NCBI GenBank assembly: GCA_004796365.1
Contig: QZLE01000084.1
Span: 1-33,456 of the forward strand
Direction: 5' to 3'
DNA: 33,456 bases
Source of the DNA: Gammaproteobacteria bacterium
Lineage (GTDB): Bacteria; Pseudomonadota; Gammaproteobacteria; QZLD01
Under the pieces are notes generated by a model. It had not been told where the DNA came from. It ran no database searches and worked only from the letters and a program-made list of their open reading frames with translations. The number at the start of each line of letters is the position of its first letter. Position 1 is the first letter of the stretch. Of this stretch, positions 9,042-18,194 are shown one piece after another. The position numbers were made by a program, and so were the translations under genes.

Positions 9042-10250
9042 ATGCGCATTCTTCACGTCCTTGACCATTCAATTCCGCTACAAAGCGGCTATACATTCCG
9101 CACCCGCGCGATACTGGATCAACAGCACAAACTTGACTGGGAGACATTTCATATAACCGGGGTGAAACATGGGCAAACTGATACTGATAAAGAGACCGTT
9201 GACGGACTTGAATTTTACAGAACAACACAATCAGATTCTTTTCTTTATAAGCTTCCGGTAGTTCATCAATACGCCACGATTCTGGACTTGGAAAAAAGGC
9301 TATATGAAATTGCACAAAAGATAAAACCCAATATTATTCATGCACACTCTCCATCGCTAAACGGAGTTGCCGCACTCAGAGTTGGCAAAAAACTCAACAT
9401 TCCAGTGGTATATGAGATCAGGGCATTTTGGGAAGACGCGGCAGTTGACCACGGCACCACAACCGAGGGAAGTTTGCGCTATAGAATTACCAGAGCTATT
9501 GAAACCTATGTGGCCAATAAGGCCGGCCACGTAACCTGTATTTGCGATGGACTTAAGCAAGACCTTATCTCTCGCGGCATCAGCGAAAGCAAAATCACCC
9601 TGATACCAAATGCCATCCATCCGGATAAATTTGAGTTTGACCAACCTGCTAACCAGCAATTAAAAGAAGGTCTGAAGCTCAACGACAAAACCATATTGGG
9701 ATTTATCGGTTCTTTTTATGCATATGAAGGGATTGATCTAGTCATTGATGCCCTGGATACTATCAAACAGAAGATCCCCAATATTCATCTGTTACTTGTG
9801 GGCGGTGGCCCTCAAGAAGATAACCTGAAGCGGAAAGTCAAAGACCTTCAGCTTGATGATATTGTTACTTTCACTAGCAGGGTTCCCCACAGCGAGGTGC
9901 AAAAATACTACAATCTTGTCGATATTCTGGTTTATGCACGCCACAAGATGCGTCTGACTGATTTGGTTACCCCCCTAAAACCGCTGGAGGCGATGGCACA
10001 GGGCAAAATTTTTATTGCATCTGATGTTGGTGGCCACAAAGAACTTATTGAAGATGGTGTTAATGGGACCTTATTCAAGGCAGAAGATAAGAATTCTTTA
10101 ATCGCTGCCATCGAAAAGCTAATTAACAATAAAGATAACTGGCAGCAAATTAAAACTAACGGGCGCAAGTTCGTTGAAGAGGTGCGCTGTTGGGAGAATA
10201 GCGTAGCTAACTATGATGGGATTTATTCCAGCCTTGCCAGTGCTGAATGA
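9042..10250 (+). CDS. Glycosyltransferase family 4, exosortase-A-system-associated type
   Basis: GT-B fold, retaining family-4 glycosyltransferase, predicted to add a sugar to a cell-surface polysaccharide or glycolipid. The N-terminus MRILHVLDHSIPLQSGYTFRTRAIL matches the subfamily that accompanies exosortase A/PEP-CTERM exopolysaccharide clusters. The C-terminal donor domain has GFIGSFYAYEGIDLVI, LLVGGGP and PLKPLEAMAQGKIFIASDVGGHKEL with the EX7E-type glutamate. The track start at 8973 is a TTG inside the likely promoter. The ATG at 9042 has GGA seven bases upstream and gives the family N-terminus (402 residues); ATG 9030 is the alternative. It stands alone, with no exosortase or polymerase genes in the window. 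Confidence 0.88.
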   Translation: MRILHVLDHSIPLQSGYTFRTRAILDQQHKLDWETFHITGVKHGQTDTDKETVDGLEFYRTTQSDSFLYKLPVVHQYATILDLEKRLYEIAQKIKPNIIHAHSPSLNGVAALRVGKKLNIPVVYEIRAFWEDAAVDHGTTTEGSLRYRITRAIETYVANKAGHVTCICDGLKQDLISRGISESKITLIPNAIHPDKFEFDQPANQQLKEGLKLNDKTILGFIGSFYAYEGIDLVIDALDTIKQKIPNIHLLLVGGGPQEDNLKRKVKDLQLDDIVTFTSRVPHSEVQKYYNLVDILVYARHKMRLTDLVTPLKPLEAMAQGKIFIASDVGGHKELIEDGVNGTLFKAEDKNSLIAAIEKLINNKDNWQQIKTNGRKFVEEVRCWENSVANYDGIYSSLASAE

Positions 10251-10258
10251 GCTTCTAA

Positions 10259-11188
10259 CTATTTCTCTGAAGGCCCACCTGCGGTAAACATTATCGCCAA
10301 CCGGGTTATCAGCGCACCTAATAACATATATCCAACTAATACCTGAATTATTAGCAGTAAATGCCCTGCAGCACTTGTTGCCGTTGCATGCAGATCCCCA
10401 AATCCCAGTGTTGTCATGGTTACAATAGAGAAGTAGATTGCACGCAAAGGGACTATTCTGGCATCAAGCGCTTCACCATTAACGATAAACAAATTATCTA
10501 TAATTCCTGGGTAAGATATTATTCCCGCAACGTAATAGATCAGAGCGAATAAAAATGCGAATAGGAAGAACGATTTGATCAGCCTGGAAGTGGAAAAACC
10601 ATAATCGGACATCATCCAGAACGGCTGCACTATCAAACGTTTCCAGACCTTCTGAAACAGACTCCCTTTACGATACCAGCTGTTCCAGCTTATCTTACGG
10701 ATATTGTATTCCAGTATACTGCGCAGTGCAGGATCAATTCGGGCATTTGCCAGCCCAACACCGGTTAAGTCGGTTTTGTTATCCACCAGACAGTTAAAAA
10801 ATAGGGTCTGGCCATCGACGGCAGCACCACGTGCGCGTATTCCACGCAGGTCAATATCCTCTAATAATGCCCCGGAAAGATTAGATGCTGACAGGTACGC
10901 ACCTTGAATTGATGCACCAATCAGGTTTGCCTTTGTTAAATTTGCACGATACAGACTTGCACCCCGCAAGTAAGTGTTAGTCAGATCAATATTACTTAGG
11001 TCCTGATTGGATAAATTGATACCATCGAGGTAAATTTTGCGATTTTTATTTTCCTGACGCCAGTAATTCCAGGATTCAATGTCGCGGGTTTCAAGTGCCG
11101 CAAACAGCTTTTGCTTATCGGTAAGATTTAGTTGATGATCTTCTTTGGAAATGTATTGCCACCGGTACTGTTTTAATTGTTGTGACAT
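10259..11188 (-). CDS. Pentapeptide-repeat two-TM ion channel
   Basis: Predicted inner-membrane cation (potassium-like) channel with a cytoplasmic right-handed beta-helix. Residues about 50-125 carry tandem pentapeptide repeats of the A(D/N)LXX type (LSNQDLSNIDLTNTYLRGASLYRANLTKANLIGAS). Residues about 205-230 form a first membrane helix. A pore loop with TMTTLGFGDL (compare TVGYGD) follows near 258-268, then a second membrane helix (about 275-300). The filter reads GFGD rather than GYGD, as in many bacterial two-TM channels, so selectivity is likely but untested. It lies 36 bases after fliJ on the same strand and is convergent with the glycosyltransferase gene (eight bases apart). A role in flagellar function is not implied by the sequence. 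Confidence 0.87.
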   Translation of the reverse strand: MSQQLKQYRWQYISKEDHQLNLTDKQKLFAALETRDIESWNYWRQENKNRKIYLDGINLSNQDLSNIDLTNTYLRGASLYRANLTKANLIGASIQGAYLSASNLSGALLEDIDLRGIRARGAAVDGQTLFFNCLVDNKTDLTGVGLANARIDPALRSILEYNIRKISWNSWYRKGSLFQKVWKRLIVQPFWMMSDYGFSTSRLIKSFFLFAFLFALIYYVAGIISYPGIIDNLFIVNGEALDARIVPLRAIYFSIVTMTTLGFGDLHATATSAAGHLLLIIQVLVGYMLLGALITRLAIMFTAGGPSEK

Positions 11189-11224
11189 TTTTGAACCTTT
11201 TATTTTTATTTAAGAACTTAGCAT

Positions 11225-11677
11225 CTATTCCTCAGTTTCATAAAAACGGATTTTTACCTTCTGCCCTTGCTCATCCATATCCTTCTGTTCAACCTTCTGA
11301 GCATGCTTTCTTTCCTTTTCTTCAAGGTTGGTGACTACAGTTTCTATGGCTTTGGCTTTAGTTCTTTTGTGCATCCAGTCTTGCTGTTTTATTTTGTGGT
11401 CCTGCTCGGCGCTGTTGACCACTTGCTGTTGTTGTTCAATAGCCTGGTCTATTCTGGAAATAAAGATACGGTAATCCTGCAAGCTGGCGGCGTTAAAATG
11501 GGAGCTTTTAGTATTTGAAAGTTTGGTCCAATATTCCTGGCGATAGTCATGAAGCTGGCTGAGACGGTCTTTTTGCTGTTCAAACGCATTACGCGAGCTT
11601 GAAGCCATTGTAGCTGCTTCAGTTTCCTTGGTTTGTGCGTAATTATGAACCACTTTCATGCGGTTTGATCTGGTCAT
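11225..11677 (-). CDS. fliJ: Flagellar export protein FliJ
   Basis: Small coiled-coil stalk/chaperone-escort subunit of the flagellar type III export gate, working with the FliI ATPase. The 150-residue product is nearly all alpha-helical, rich in Gln, Lys and Glu, with the FliJ-like segments MKVVHNYAQTKETEAA and QDYRIFISRIDQAIEQQQQVV. The track start at 11692 is a TTG that overlaps the ribosome-binding site; the ATG at 11677 follows GAGGAG by seven bases and is chosen. It is downstream of fliI by 48 bases and is the last recognisable flagellar gene of this run; fliK, which often follows, is absent. Confidence 0.9.
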   Translation of the reverse strand: MTRSNRMKVVHNYAQTKETEAATMASSSRNAFEQQKDRLSQLHDYRQEYWTKLSNTKSSHFNAASLQDYRIFISRIDQAIEQQQQVVNSAEQDHKIKQQDWMHKRTKAKAIETVVTNLEEKERKHAQKVEQKDMDEQGQKVKIRFYETEE

Positions 11678-11725
11678 CTCTGTGCTCCTCAAGGTTGCCC
11701 TTGATCTTTATATTATTAGCTCTTT

Positions 11726-13093
11726 TTACACATTTTCCTGTGATCCATTAACCATTTCCTGATATTGGATCAGTTGTTTTAACTGTTGCTGCGATTGCTC
11801 AATATTCACCGATTCAAAGATATTCTGTCTCAAAAATTCCATAAGGCGCGGATACATCTGGATAGCCTCATCCACATTCGGGTCTGCACCAGGTTGGTAA
11901 GCGCCAACACCGATAAGGTCCTGATTTTGGCGATAAATCGCCGACATACTTTTGAACCTCTGTACACGCTTGATCAGATCTGGTTCAACGATAGATGTCA
12001 TCACACGACTGACTGACTGCTCTATATCAATCGCCGGATAATGGCCTGCATCAGCCAGCGCTCTGGTGAGGACGATATGACCGTCCAGAATCGCTCGTGA
12101 TGCGTCAGATATTGGATCGTTGTGGTCATCACCTTCTGAGAGCACAGTATAAAATGCGGTGATGGAGCCTCCACCTTCGACACCATTTCCGGCACGTTCA
12201 ACCAGTGTTGGCAGTTTGGCAAATACCGATGGCGGATAACCTTTGGTGGTTGGCGGTTCACCAATTGCCAGGCCTATTTCACGTTGGGCCTGAGCAAATC
12301 TGGTCAGCGAATCCATTAACAGTAATACGTTTTTACCCTGATCACGGAAGTACTCGGCGATACTGGTTGCCTGCATAGCACCATGAAGTCGCATAAGCGG
12401 AGCTGCATCTGCCGGAGCTGCCACAACAACTGCCCGCGCCTGCCCTTCCGGCCCGAGAATATTCTCGATAAATTCTTTTACCTCGCGCCCCCTCTCACCG
12501 ATAAGCCCTACGACTACAACATCGGCCTCGGTATAACGAGTCATCATCCCTAAAAGAACCGATTTACCCACACCGGAGCCTGCAAACAACCCCATACGCT
12601 GACCACGCCCAACAGTAAGAATTGCATTGATTGCCCTTACCCCAACATCCAAGGTTTCGGAGATTGGTTTTCTATGCAGCGGATTGATTACGCGCCCAGT
12701 TAACGGGGCTGTGGTTTCATATTCTATTGGACCTTTACCGTCCAGCGGATTACCACCTCCGTCAATAATCCGTCCTAATAGCTTTGGCCCTACTTTTGCC
12801 TCACAGACGCTGGATGATGCTATCACGCGCGCATTTGGCATCAGGCCATGAATATCACCTGTTGGCATTAAATAAAGTTTTTCACCGGCAAAACCAACCA
12901 CCTCGGCCTCTATCTCGGTACTATTGGGGGATATTACGGTACAGCGCGCACCAATCGGAGCGAAACACCCTTCAGCCTCCAGAGTTAATCCAACCATACG
13001 ACGCAGTGTGCCTTCCACTTCAAACTGAAGCGATTCAAGTTGCTGGGTTTTTCCAGCCAGCCTTAGTCCCCAGTTTTTTTGTGTACTCAGCAC
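11726..13093 (-). CDS. fliI: Flagellar type III export ATPase FliI
   Basis: Hexameric F1-beta-like ATPase that helps drive export of flagellar axial proteins. The 455-residue protein has the Walker A motif [12 protein letters not shown] at about residues 171-182, the catalytic-Glu segment [13 protein letters not shown] just after it, Walker [22 protein letters not shown], and the family motif [18 protein letters not shown]. Three bases separate it from fliH, so translation is probably coupled. Length and motifs are canonical for the flagellar member and not for an injectisome ATPase, given the fliG/fliH/fliJ neighbours. Confidence 0.97.
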   Translation of the reverse strand: MLSTQKNWGLRLAGKTQQLESLQFEVEGTLRRMVGLTLEAEGCFAPIGARCTVISPNSTEIEAEVVGFAGEKLYLMPTGDIHGLMPNARVIASSSVCEAKVGPKLLGRIIDGGGNPLDGKGPIEYETTAPLTGRVINPLHRKPISETLDVGVRAINAILTVGRGQRMGLFAGSGVGKSVLLGMMTRYTEADVVVVGLIGERGREVKEFIENILGPEGQARAVVVAAPADAAPLMRLHGAMQATSIAEYFRDQGKNVLLLMDSLTRFAQAQREIGLAIGEPPTTKGYPPSVFAKLPTLVERAGNGVEGGGSITAFYTVLSEGDDHNDPISDASRAILDGHIVLTRALADAGHYPAIDIEQSVSRVMTSIVEPDLIKRVQRFKSMSAIYRQNQDLIGVGAYQPGADPNVDEAIQMYPRLMEFLRQNIFESVNIEQSQQQLKQLIQYQEMVNGSQENV

Positions 13094-13096
13094 GAC

Positions 13097-13741
13097 CTAC
13101 TCCTCGCTTTGCTCACCTGTTAGCTGTTGTGTAAGTTGCTCAAATTGTTTTTCGATGGTTGCATCAACACGGGATGCACTGCTTTGAACACGACAACCGC
13201 CACGCGCAATTGAAGCATCCTCTTTAAAGGTTACGGCACCAAGTTCACCGAAATTCTGATCTTCCTGCTTTAGGATTTCTGCGTCTTCTGGATTTACGGT
13301 TACGATCACATCGGAAGTCACATTGGAAAGCGATGAAAGAGCCTGGTGCACGATAGATGCAATGGCCTCTGGCTGGGTTTGTAGCTCTCTTTTGATTACT
13401 TGTTTCGCCAACGCCAGTGCCAGATTGATAAACTCAGCCTCTGCTGCATCGTCAATTTCGGCATAGGGCTGCCCCAATGCTGTGACTATCTGTACCAATT
13501 TTTGCGCTGTTGCTGAAACTTCCTGCTGTCCTTTGGCTCTGCCTTCCTGCAGCCCTTTTTCAAAACCTTCCTGGTAGGCCTGCTCAAATCTCTTCTTTGC
13601 TTCCTCTTCCACGTTTAGCTTTGGGGTTACCGGAACCACTTTTCCGTTTTGAACTGATACCGGCCCCGTTGATGTCCAGCGCGCCAGCGCCTCACGATCA
13701 TCTTTTTCGATTACCTTAGATAAAGTCTTCACCACTACCAC
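13097..13741 (-). CDS. fliH: Flagellar assembly protein FliH
   Basis: Peripheral stator-like regulator of FliI in the export apparatus. About 214 residues: an acidic/basic N-terminus, a Gly/Glu helix with GFEKGLQEGRAKGQQE (the AxxxG-type repeat typical of FliH, about residues 55-75), and a C-terminal FliI-binding domain (LALALAKQVIKRELQTQPEAI, TVNPEDAEIL). The track starts at a GTG overlapping the end of fliG by 26 bases. In-frame GTG codons at 13735 and 13732 are alternatives and lie better after AGGTGG, so the start is uncertain by three residues. Confidence 0.92.
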   Translation of the reverse strand: MVVVKTLSKVIEKDDREALARWTSTGPVSVQNGKVVPVTPKLNVEEEAKKRFEQAYQEGFEKGLQEGRAKGQQEVSATAQKLVQIVTALGQPYAEIDDAAEAEFINLALALAKQVIKRELQTQPEAIASIVHQALSSLSNVTSDVIVTVNPEDAEILKQEDQNFGELGAVTFKEDASIARGGCRVQSSASRVDATIEKQFEQLTQQLTGEQSEE

Positions 13742-14702
13742 CTAACATAATTGTTCCTTCATCTGCCAGACGTTTGGCCACTGCCAAAATCTCTTTCTGC
13801 GCGGTTTCAACCTCACTTACACGCACAGGACCTCTGGTTTCCATATCATCTGCCAGCATCTCTGCAGCACGTTTAGATAGGTTGCGCAAGAATTTGTCTT
13901 TCATTCCCTCTTCAGAACCTTTAAGTGCAAGCACCAGAACATCGGTGCTGACTTCACGCAGCAGCGCCTGAATACCTCTGTCGTCCACATCCATAAGATC
14001 GCCAAAGATAAACATAAGATCAGAGATATCTTCAGCAAGCTCGCTGTCAGTTTCATTGATACTATCCATAATGCCGCTTTCGATAGATGAGTCAACAAAG
14101 TTAAGAATATTTGCTGCAGCCTGTGTGCCACCAACACTGGAGGATTTATACTGATCTTTGCCTTCAAAGTGTTTGAGCATTATTGAGTCCAACTCCTGCA
14201 ATGCAGTAGGCTGAATGCCATCGAGTGTGGCGATACGCATAATAATGTCGTGGCGAATACGTTGTGGCATTTCTGCCAATACCTCGGCGGCATGGTCTGG
14301 CTCTAAAAAGCCAAGCACAATTGCAATAATCTGCGGATGCTCAAGGCGAATCATCTCGGCAATAACTTTCGCATCCAGCCACTTTAGCTGATCCAGGCCT
14401 GCATTTACTCCGCCAAGCTGAATTCTGTCCAAAATACCCTGGGCCTTATCATCACCAAGCGCTTTGGTTAAAACCTTTCTAACATACTCAATTGATCCCA
14501 TCCCGAGTGAGGTGGAGTCATTTAGTGAGTCGTTGAATGCAAGCAGCACAGATTCAGCTTCATCCTTTTGGATCTTCTCAATCTTGGACATTGCATGACC
14601 AACTGTCTGGACCTCTTTCGGCTCCAGGTGTTTCATCACCTGAGAGGCTACCTCCTCTCCAAGGCTCATTAAAAACAGTGCTGCTTTTCTTGTACCATCC
14701 AT
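13716..14702 (-). CDS. fliG: Flagellar motor switch protein FliG
   Basis: Rotor protein on the cytoplasmic face of the MS ring; it interacts with the MotA-type stator to make torque and with FliM/FliN in switching. 328 residues in three helical domains: the N-terminal FliF-binding part (KAALFLMSLGEEVASQVMKHL), the middle domain with the EHPQ motif near residue 120, and the C-terminal torque domain with the charged helix segment DDRGIQALLREVSTDVLVLALKGSEEG. It lies 11 bases after fliF, and its 3' end overlaps fliH. Length and motifs are canonical. Confidence 0.97.
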   Translation of the reverse strand: MDGTRKAALFLMSLGEEVASQVMKHLEPKEVQTVGHAMSKIEKIQKDEAESVLLAFNDSLNDSTSLGMGSIEYVRKVLTKALGDDKAQGILDRIQLGGVNAGLDQLKWLDAKVIAEMIRLEHPQIIAIVLGFLEPDHAAEVLAEMPQRIRHDIIMRIATLDGIQPTALQELDSIMLKHFEGKDQYKSSSVGGTQAAANILNFVDSSIESGIMDSINETDSELAEDISDLMFIFGDLMDVDDRGIQALLREVSTDVLVLALKGSEEGMKDKFLRNLSKRAAEMLADDMETRGPVRVSEVETAQKEILAVAKRLADEGTIMLGGSGEDFI

Positions 14703-14713
14703 CAGGGTCTACC

Positions 14714-16342
14714 TTATGACTCTTGCTCCATCCAGCTTTTGACAATATTTGCTGCTAATGCCGGATCCTCACTTGCTATCTCCCTTGCCTTGTCCACATC
14801 AGAATCGAACTGCGTAACCTGCTTCTCGATCTGTGGTGGCGGGGCTACCGGTTCTGCACCAGCTGCAGCCATTACTGGGGCTGGCGCCGGGGCTGCTACC
14901 ACCTTTGGCTCTATCTTAGGAATCAGCGCCTTTATTACTGGTTTAATTACAACCATTACAAGTATTATGCCAACCAACGCAAATGCAACGATTCTTACCA
15001 CATCCATAAACCATGGCTGCTCAAGCATTCCCGGCTCTTCTACCACTGGTTTAGATGGCTTTTTAAAGCTGGCATTCATTACGCTTAAACGGTCTCCGCG
15101 TTCTTCGTCAAAACCAACTGCCTCTTTTACAAGTGCGGTAATATTATCAAGTTGCTGCTGCGTTAATGGTTGTGACTCACCTCCATCTTTGGCAGGCATA
15201 TCATCCACCACTACCGCAATCGTCAATTTTTTGATCTCACCACTTGAGCTCTTTTGATGACTAATAGTTTTTCCAAGCTCATAGTTTCTGACAGCATTTC
15301 TGGTCGAATTGCCCCCTCCACCTGCAGCTGATTCCCCAGATGTTAATCCTGCCGCAGTTGGTGGCTGGTTTGTTAGCGCGCCAGGAACACCGCCTGAGCC
15401 AACACCTCCAGAATTTGTCTCTTCCGAAGTCTGCTCGCTACGAACCACACCCTCTTTATCAAACTGTTCTCTGGTACTCTCGGAGAATGAAAAGTCCAAC
15501 TCCGCTGCCACAGATGCCCTTACCCCCCCGTCACCAATAAATGGGGTGAGGATGGTTTCGATTCTACTAATCAACATTGACTCAATACTTTGACGGTATT
15601 CCAGCTGCCTGGTGCTTTGGGCCATCAGACCATCTTCATTATTTCTTGAAAGAAGACGTCCGCGCTGATCGATTACAGTTACATCTTCGTATTCCATATT
15701 AGAAACACTGGATGCAACCAGATGAACGACAGAGGCAACCTGGCCATCTGACAACCCTCTGCCTGGATAAAGATTCACCACTACTGAGGCCTTGGATTTA
15801 CCCTGATCCCTTACAAACGCCGATTTTTTGGCAAGTGCAAGATGAACCCTTGCACTTTCTACACTTTGGATCTGAGTAATTGAACGTGCAATCTCCGACT
15901 CCAGTGCATGATTATATCTTGCGGTTTCAACAAATTGGCTTGTGCCAAAACCCTGCTCTTCTTCTAATAGCTCAAAACCTCTTCCAGAACCAGACGGCAA
16001 TCCTTCCCCGGCAAGTTTTAATCTAGCCTCATACACCTGCCCACTTGGAACCATTACAGCACCAGTGCTATTGTCAATTTTATACGGAATATTTATCTTC
16101 CCAAGCGCCTCCATTACCTTTGTCGCATCTCGACCAGAAAGGTCTGCAAACAAGGTCTTATATGCTGGTTCTTTTGCCCAGTTAAATAAAGTAATTCCGC
16201 CTGCAATTGCTGCAGCAAGAATAATAATCAACCAAAGCTGTTTAATCGCTCTGTCACCTATCGGACTACCAGGCTTGACCACCTGCTCCGGTACTCCCGC
16301 CTGTGTTGTTTGTGCTGGTAGATTTTGTTGCTCGTCTGCCAT
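14714..16342 (-). CDS. fliF: Flagellar MS-ring protein FliF
   Basis: Forms the membrane MS ring that seats the flagellar export gate and rotor. 542 residues: a cytoplasmic N-terminus, a first membrane helix at about 32-52 (LWLIIILAAAIAGGITLFNW), periplasmic ring-building motifs (YKTLFADLSGRDATKVMEAL, SIEAMLISRIE-like SIESMLISRIETILTPFIG), a low-complexity Gly/Ser linker (about 300-345), and a second membrane helix near 448-470 (VVRIVAFALVGIILVMVVIKPVI). The cytoplasmic FliG-binding tail ends VDKAREIASEDPALAANIVKSWM. It follows fliE by 46 bases. The Ala/Pro-rich stretch before the tail (KVVAAPAPAPVMAAAG) is unremarkable. Confidence 0.97.
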   Translation of the reverse strand: MADEQQNLPAQTTQAGVPEQVVKPGSPIGDRAIKQLWLIIILAAAIAGGITLFNWAKEPAYKTLFADLSGRDATKVMEALGKINIPYKIDNSTGAVMVPSGQVYEARLKLAGEGLPSGSGRGFELLEEEQGFGTSQFVETARYNHALESEIARSITQIQSVESARVHLALAKKSAFVRDQGKSKASVVVNLYPGRGLSDGQVASVVHLVASSVSNMEYEDVTVIDQRGRLLSRNNEDGLMAQSTRQLEYRQSIESMLISRIETILTPFIGDGGVRASVAAELDFSFSESTREQFDKEGVVRSEQTSEETNSGGVGSGGVPGALTNQPPTAAGLTSGESAAGGGGNSTRNAVRNYELGKTISHQKSSSGEIKKLTIAVVVDDMPAKDGGESQPLTQQQLDNITALVKEAVGFDEERGDRLSVMNASFKKPSKPVVEEPGMLEQPWFMDVVRIVAFALVGIILVMVVIKPVIKALIPKIEPKVVAAPAPAPVMAAAGAEPVAPPPQIEKQVTQFDSDVDKAREIASEDPALAANIVKSWMEQES

Positions 16343-16388
16343 TTTTCACTTCCTACTTATTGTTCTTATACTCTTTTAGCTAATGCTA

Positions 16389-16715
16389 TTAAACCGACAT
16401 GTTCATAACTTCCCGATATGACTCTAATAATTTATTTCTTACCTCAATCATCGCTGTAGAAGCTACCCTCGCTTTTTGCTGGGCAATCATCGTACCAACC
16501 AGATCATTAGATTCGCCGCGCACAAAGGCATCCGCCATACTATGAGATGTTTGCTGCAACTCATTTACCTGGTCTATTGAATTTTGCAAAATACTTGCAA
16601 AATCGGCTTTCTGGGTGGCATTTGCTCCGGCATTTATCTTAGGTTCCTGATTGGCTGCCTGAGCCTTCATTGCTTCCATCTGCTTTAGAAATGGATTGAT
16701 ACCTGCTGCATTCAT
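16389..16715 (-). CDS. fliE: Flagellar hook-basal body protein FliE
   Basis: Small adaptor linking the MS ring/export gate to the proximal rod. 108 residues, normal for the family, with the conserved C-terminal pattern FASILQNSIDQVNELQQTSHSMADAFVRGES followed by MIAQQKARVASTAMIEVRNKLLESYREVMNMSV. The ATG has AGGT upstream. Only 24 bases separate it from fleR, and I see no sigma-54 promoter in that gap or in the end of fleR, so the fliE operon is probably read from the fleR promoter. Confidence 0.95.
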   Translation of the reverse strand: MNAAGINPFLKQMEAMKAQAANQEPKINAGANATQKADFASILQNSIDQVNELQQTSHSMADAFVRGESNDLVGTMIAQQKARVASTAMIEVRNKLLESYREVMNMSV

Positions 16716-16739
16716 ATCTTTCTACCTCGTATTTTTATT

Positions 16740-18122
16740 TTAAGCACACTGTGCACTATATGCCGCTGGAACCTCGTACCCAGAGTCACGCAGCTTTGCC
16801 AATTTATAACGCAGGGTTCTGCTGCTAATTCCAAGAATCTGCGCAGCATCTTTTCTGCTTCCGTTAACCTTTTTCATAACCTGAATAATGGTTTCGTGCT
16901 CACTATGTCGCACCTGATCCTCAAGGCTTACTTGCTCATTACCCCCTTTTATTTCTAGCTCTTGAGCATCTACTGACAAAATCTTGTCGGTTACTTGGCC
17001 AAACTCTTCTTCATATTGAATGGATATATCATCTATTTGGTCACCGGTTGCCAAGATAAGAGCTCTTTGGATCACATTTTCCAGTTCACGCACATTACCC
17101 GGCCATTTATAGCCAAGTAGTCTCATCTCGGCTTCAGGGGTCAAACTCGGTACTATTCCTCTATTAATAGAGTGTTTTTGAATCAGCGAATTTGCCAATG
17201 GAAGGATGTCGTCTGCACGTTCACGCAAAGGATTAAGGTGTAAAGGAAATACATTCAAACGATAATAAAGGTCTTCACGAAACCTTCCCTGCTTAACTTC
17301 TTCTTTCAAATTCCGGTTTGTTGTTGCCAAAACTCTGACATTCAGTGGGATAGGTTGCGAACCACAAATTCTTTCTACCTCTTTCTCCTGCAGCACCCTT
17401 AGCAATTTTGCCTGCAAAGCCGGAGCGATTTCCGAAATCTCATCCAGCAGCAAAGTGCCGCCCTGAGCTTGTTCAAACTTACCTGCATGAGTCTGTAGCG
17501 CCCCGGTAAATGCGCCTTTTTCATATCCAAATAAAAGCGCTTCCAACATATTTTCCGGGATTGCTGCACAGTTGATTGCAACAAAAGGCCCTTTAGATCT
17601 ATTCGATGCTCCATGAATAAAGCGAGCGACCACTTCTTTTCCAGCGCCACTTTCTCCACTTATCAGCACCGATACCTCAGATGCAGCAACTCTACTGGCA
17701 AGGGCATAGAGCCTTTTTGACTTTTCCGATTCAAGAATGACGTTTTCTGCAATTGCTCTTTTGGCATGTTTTGCAATTCCGAACTCAGCCTTGCTAACCG
17801 ATACGGGCTTCACCCAGTAATCGACAGCACCTTGACGCATAACATCAACTGCATGCTGCACTTCGTTATTAGATGAAACAACGATAACCGGAATAGTAAC
17901 CGCTTCAGAATTAACGGACTTTATAAATCCACTCCATGACTCTGTACTCGCATTGGTGTCAATGATTATCAGATTGATAAACTCACTCTGCATAACCTGC
18001 ATTGCCTTGTGGATATCTTTTACCACAATGGCGCTGTACCCAATATTATTTGCTGCAGACACATAGGATTCAGAGCTGTCAGGCTCATTTTCGATAATCA
18101 GTATGTTTATCTGTTGTGTCAT
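16740..18122 (-). CDS. fleR: Sigma-54-dependent flagellar response regulator FleR/FlrC
   Basis: NtrC-family activator of mid/late flagellar genes. 460 residues: receiver (about 1-125), AAA+ domain (about 138-370) with Walker A GESGAGKEVVAR and the sigma-54 contact loop EKGAFTGAL, and a Fis-type helix-turn-helix at the C-terminus (RKDAAQILGISSRTLRYKL). The receiver is diverged: the acidic pair reads ENE rather than EDD, and the usual DxxMPxMDG is IIIDTNASTES. The likely acceptor Asp and the VKP lysine are retained. The usual partner kinase FleS/FlrB is missing between fleQ and this gene. A sigma-54 promoter precedes it. The name follows position and order; it is orthologous in type to FleR/FlrC. 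Confidence 0.88.
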   Translation of the reverse strand: MTQQINILIIENEPDSSESYVSAANNIGYSAIVVKDIHKAMQVMQSEFINLIIIDTNASTESWSGFIKSVNSEAVTIPVIVVSSNNEVQHAVDVMRQGAVDYWVKPVSVSKAEFGIAKHAKRAIAENVILESEKSKRLYALASRVAASEVSVLISGESGAGKEVVARFIHGASNRSKGPFVAINCAAIPENMLEALLFGYEKGAFTGALQTHAGKFEQAQGGTLLLDEISEIAPALQAKLLRVLQEKEVERICGSQPIPLNVRVLATTNRNLKEEVKQGRFREDLYYRLNVFPLHLNPLRERADDILPLANSLIQKHSINRGIVPSLTPEAEMRLLGYKWPGNVRELENVIQRALILATGDQIDDISIQYEEEFGQVTDKILSVDAQELEIKGGNEQVSLEDQVRHSEHETIIQVMKKVNGSRKDAAQILGISSRTLRYKLAKLRDSGYEVPAAYSAQCA

Positions 18123-18178
18123 GGTTTACCTCGATCTTTGCTAAGCAACTGCTCTATTAATACATTTGCTTATGCGGA

Positions 18179-18194
18179 TGCAAAGCGCATACCA
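18179..18194 (-). promoter_or_regulatory. Sigma-54 (RpoN) promoter of fleR
   Basis: On the minus strand the sequence reads TGGTATGCGCTTTGCA, matching TGGCACG-N4-TTGCW with the obligatory GG-N10-GC spacing. It predicts a start near 18168, about 45 bases before the fleR ATG. This fits FleQ-driven, RpoN-dependent expression of fleR and the downstream fli genes. Confidence 0.75.

Noticed and set aside
8944-9315. 123-residue minus-strand ORF over the glycosyltransferase start
   Set aside because: Overlaps the promoter and 5' end of a well-supported gene and shows no motif or ribosome-binding site.
12784-13134. 116-residue plus-strand ORF
   Set aside because: Antisense to fliI/fliH, which are certain.
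14739-15257. 172-residue plus-strand ORF
   Set aside because: It is the antisense shadow of fliF, with a low-complexity Ala/Ser/Thr product.
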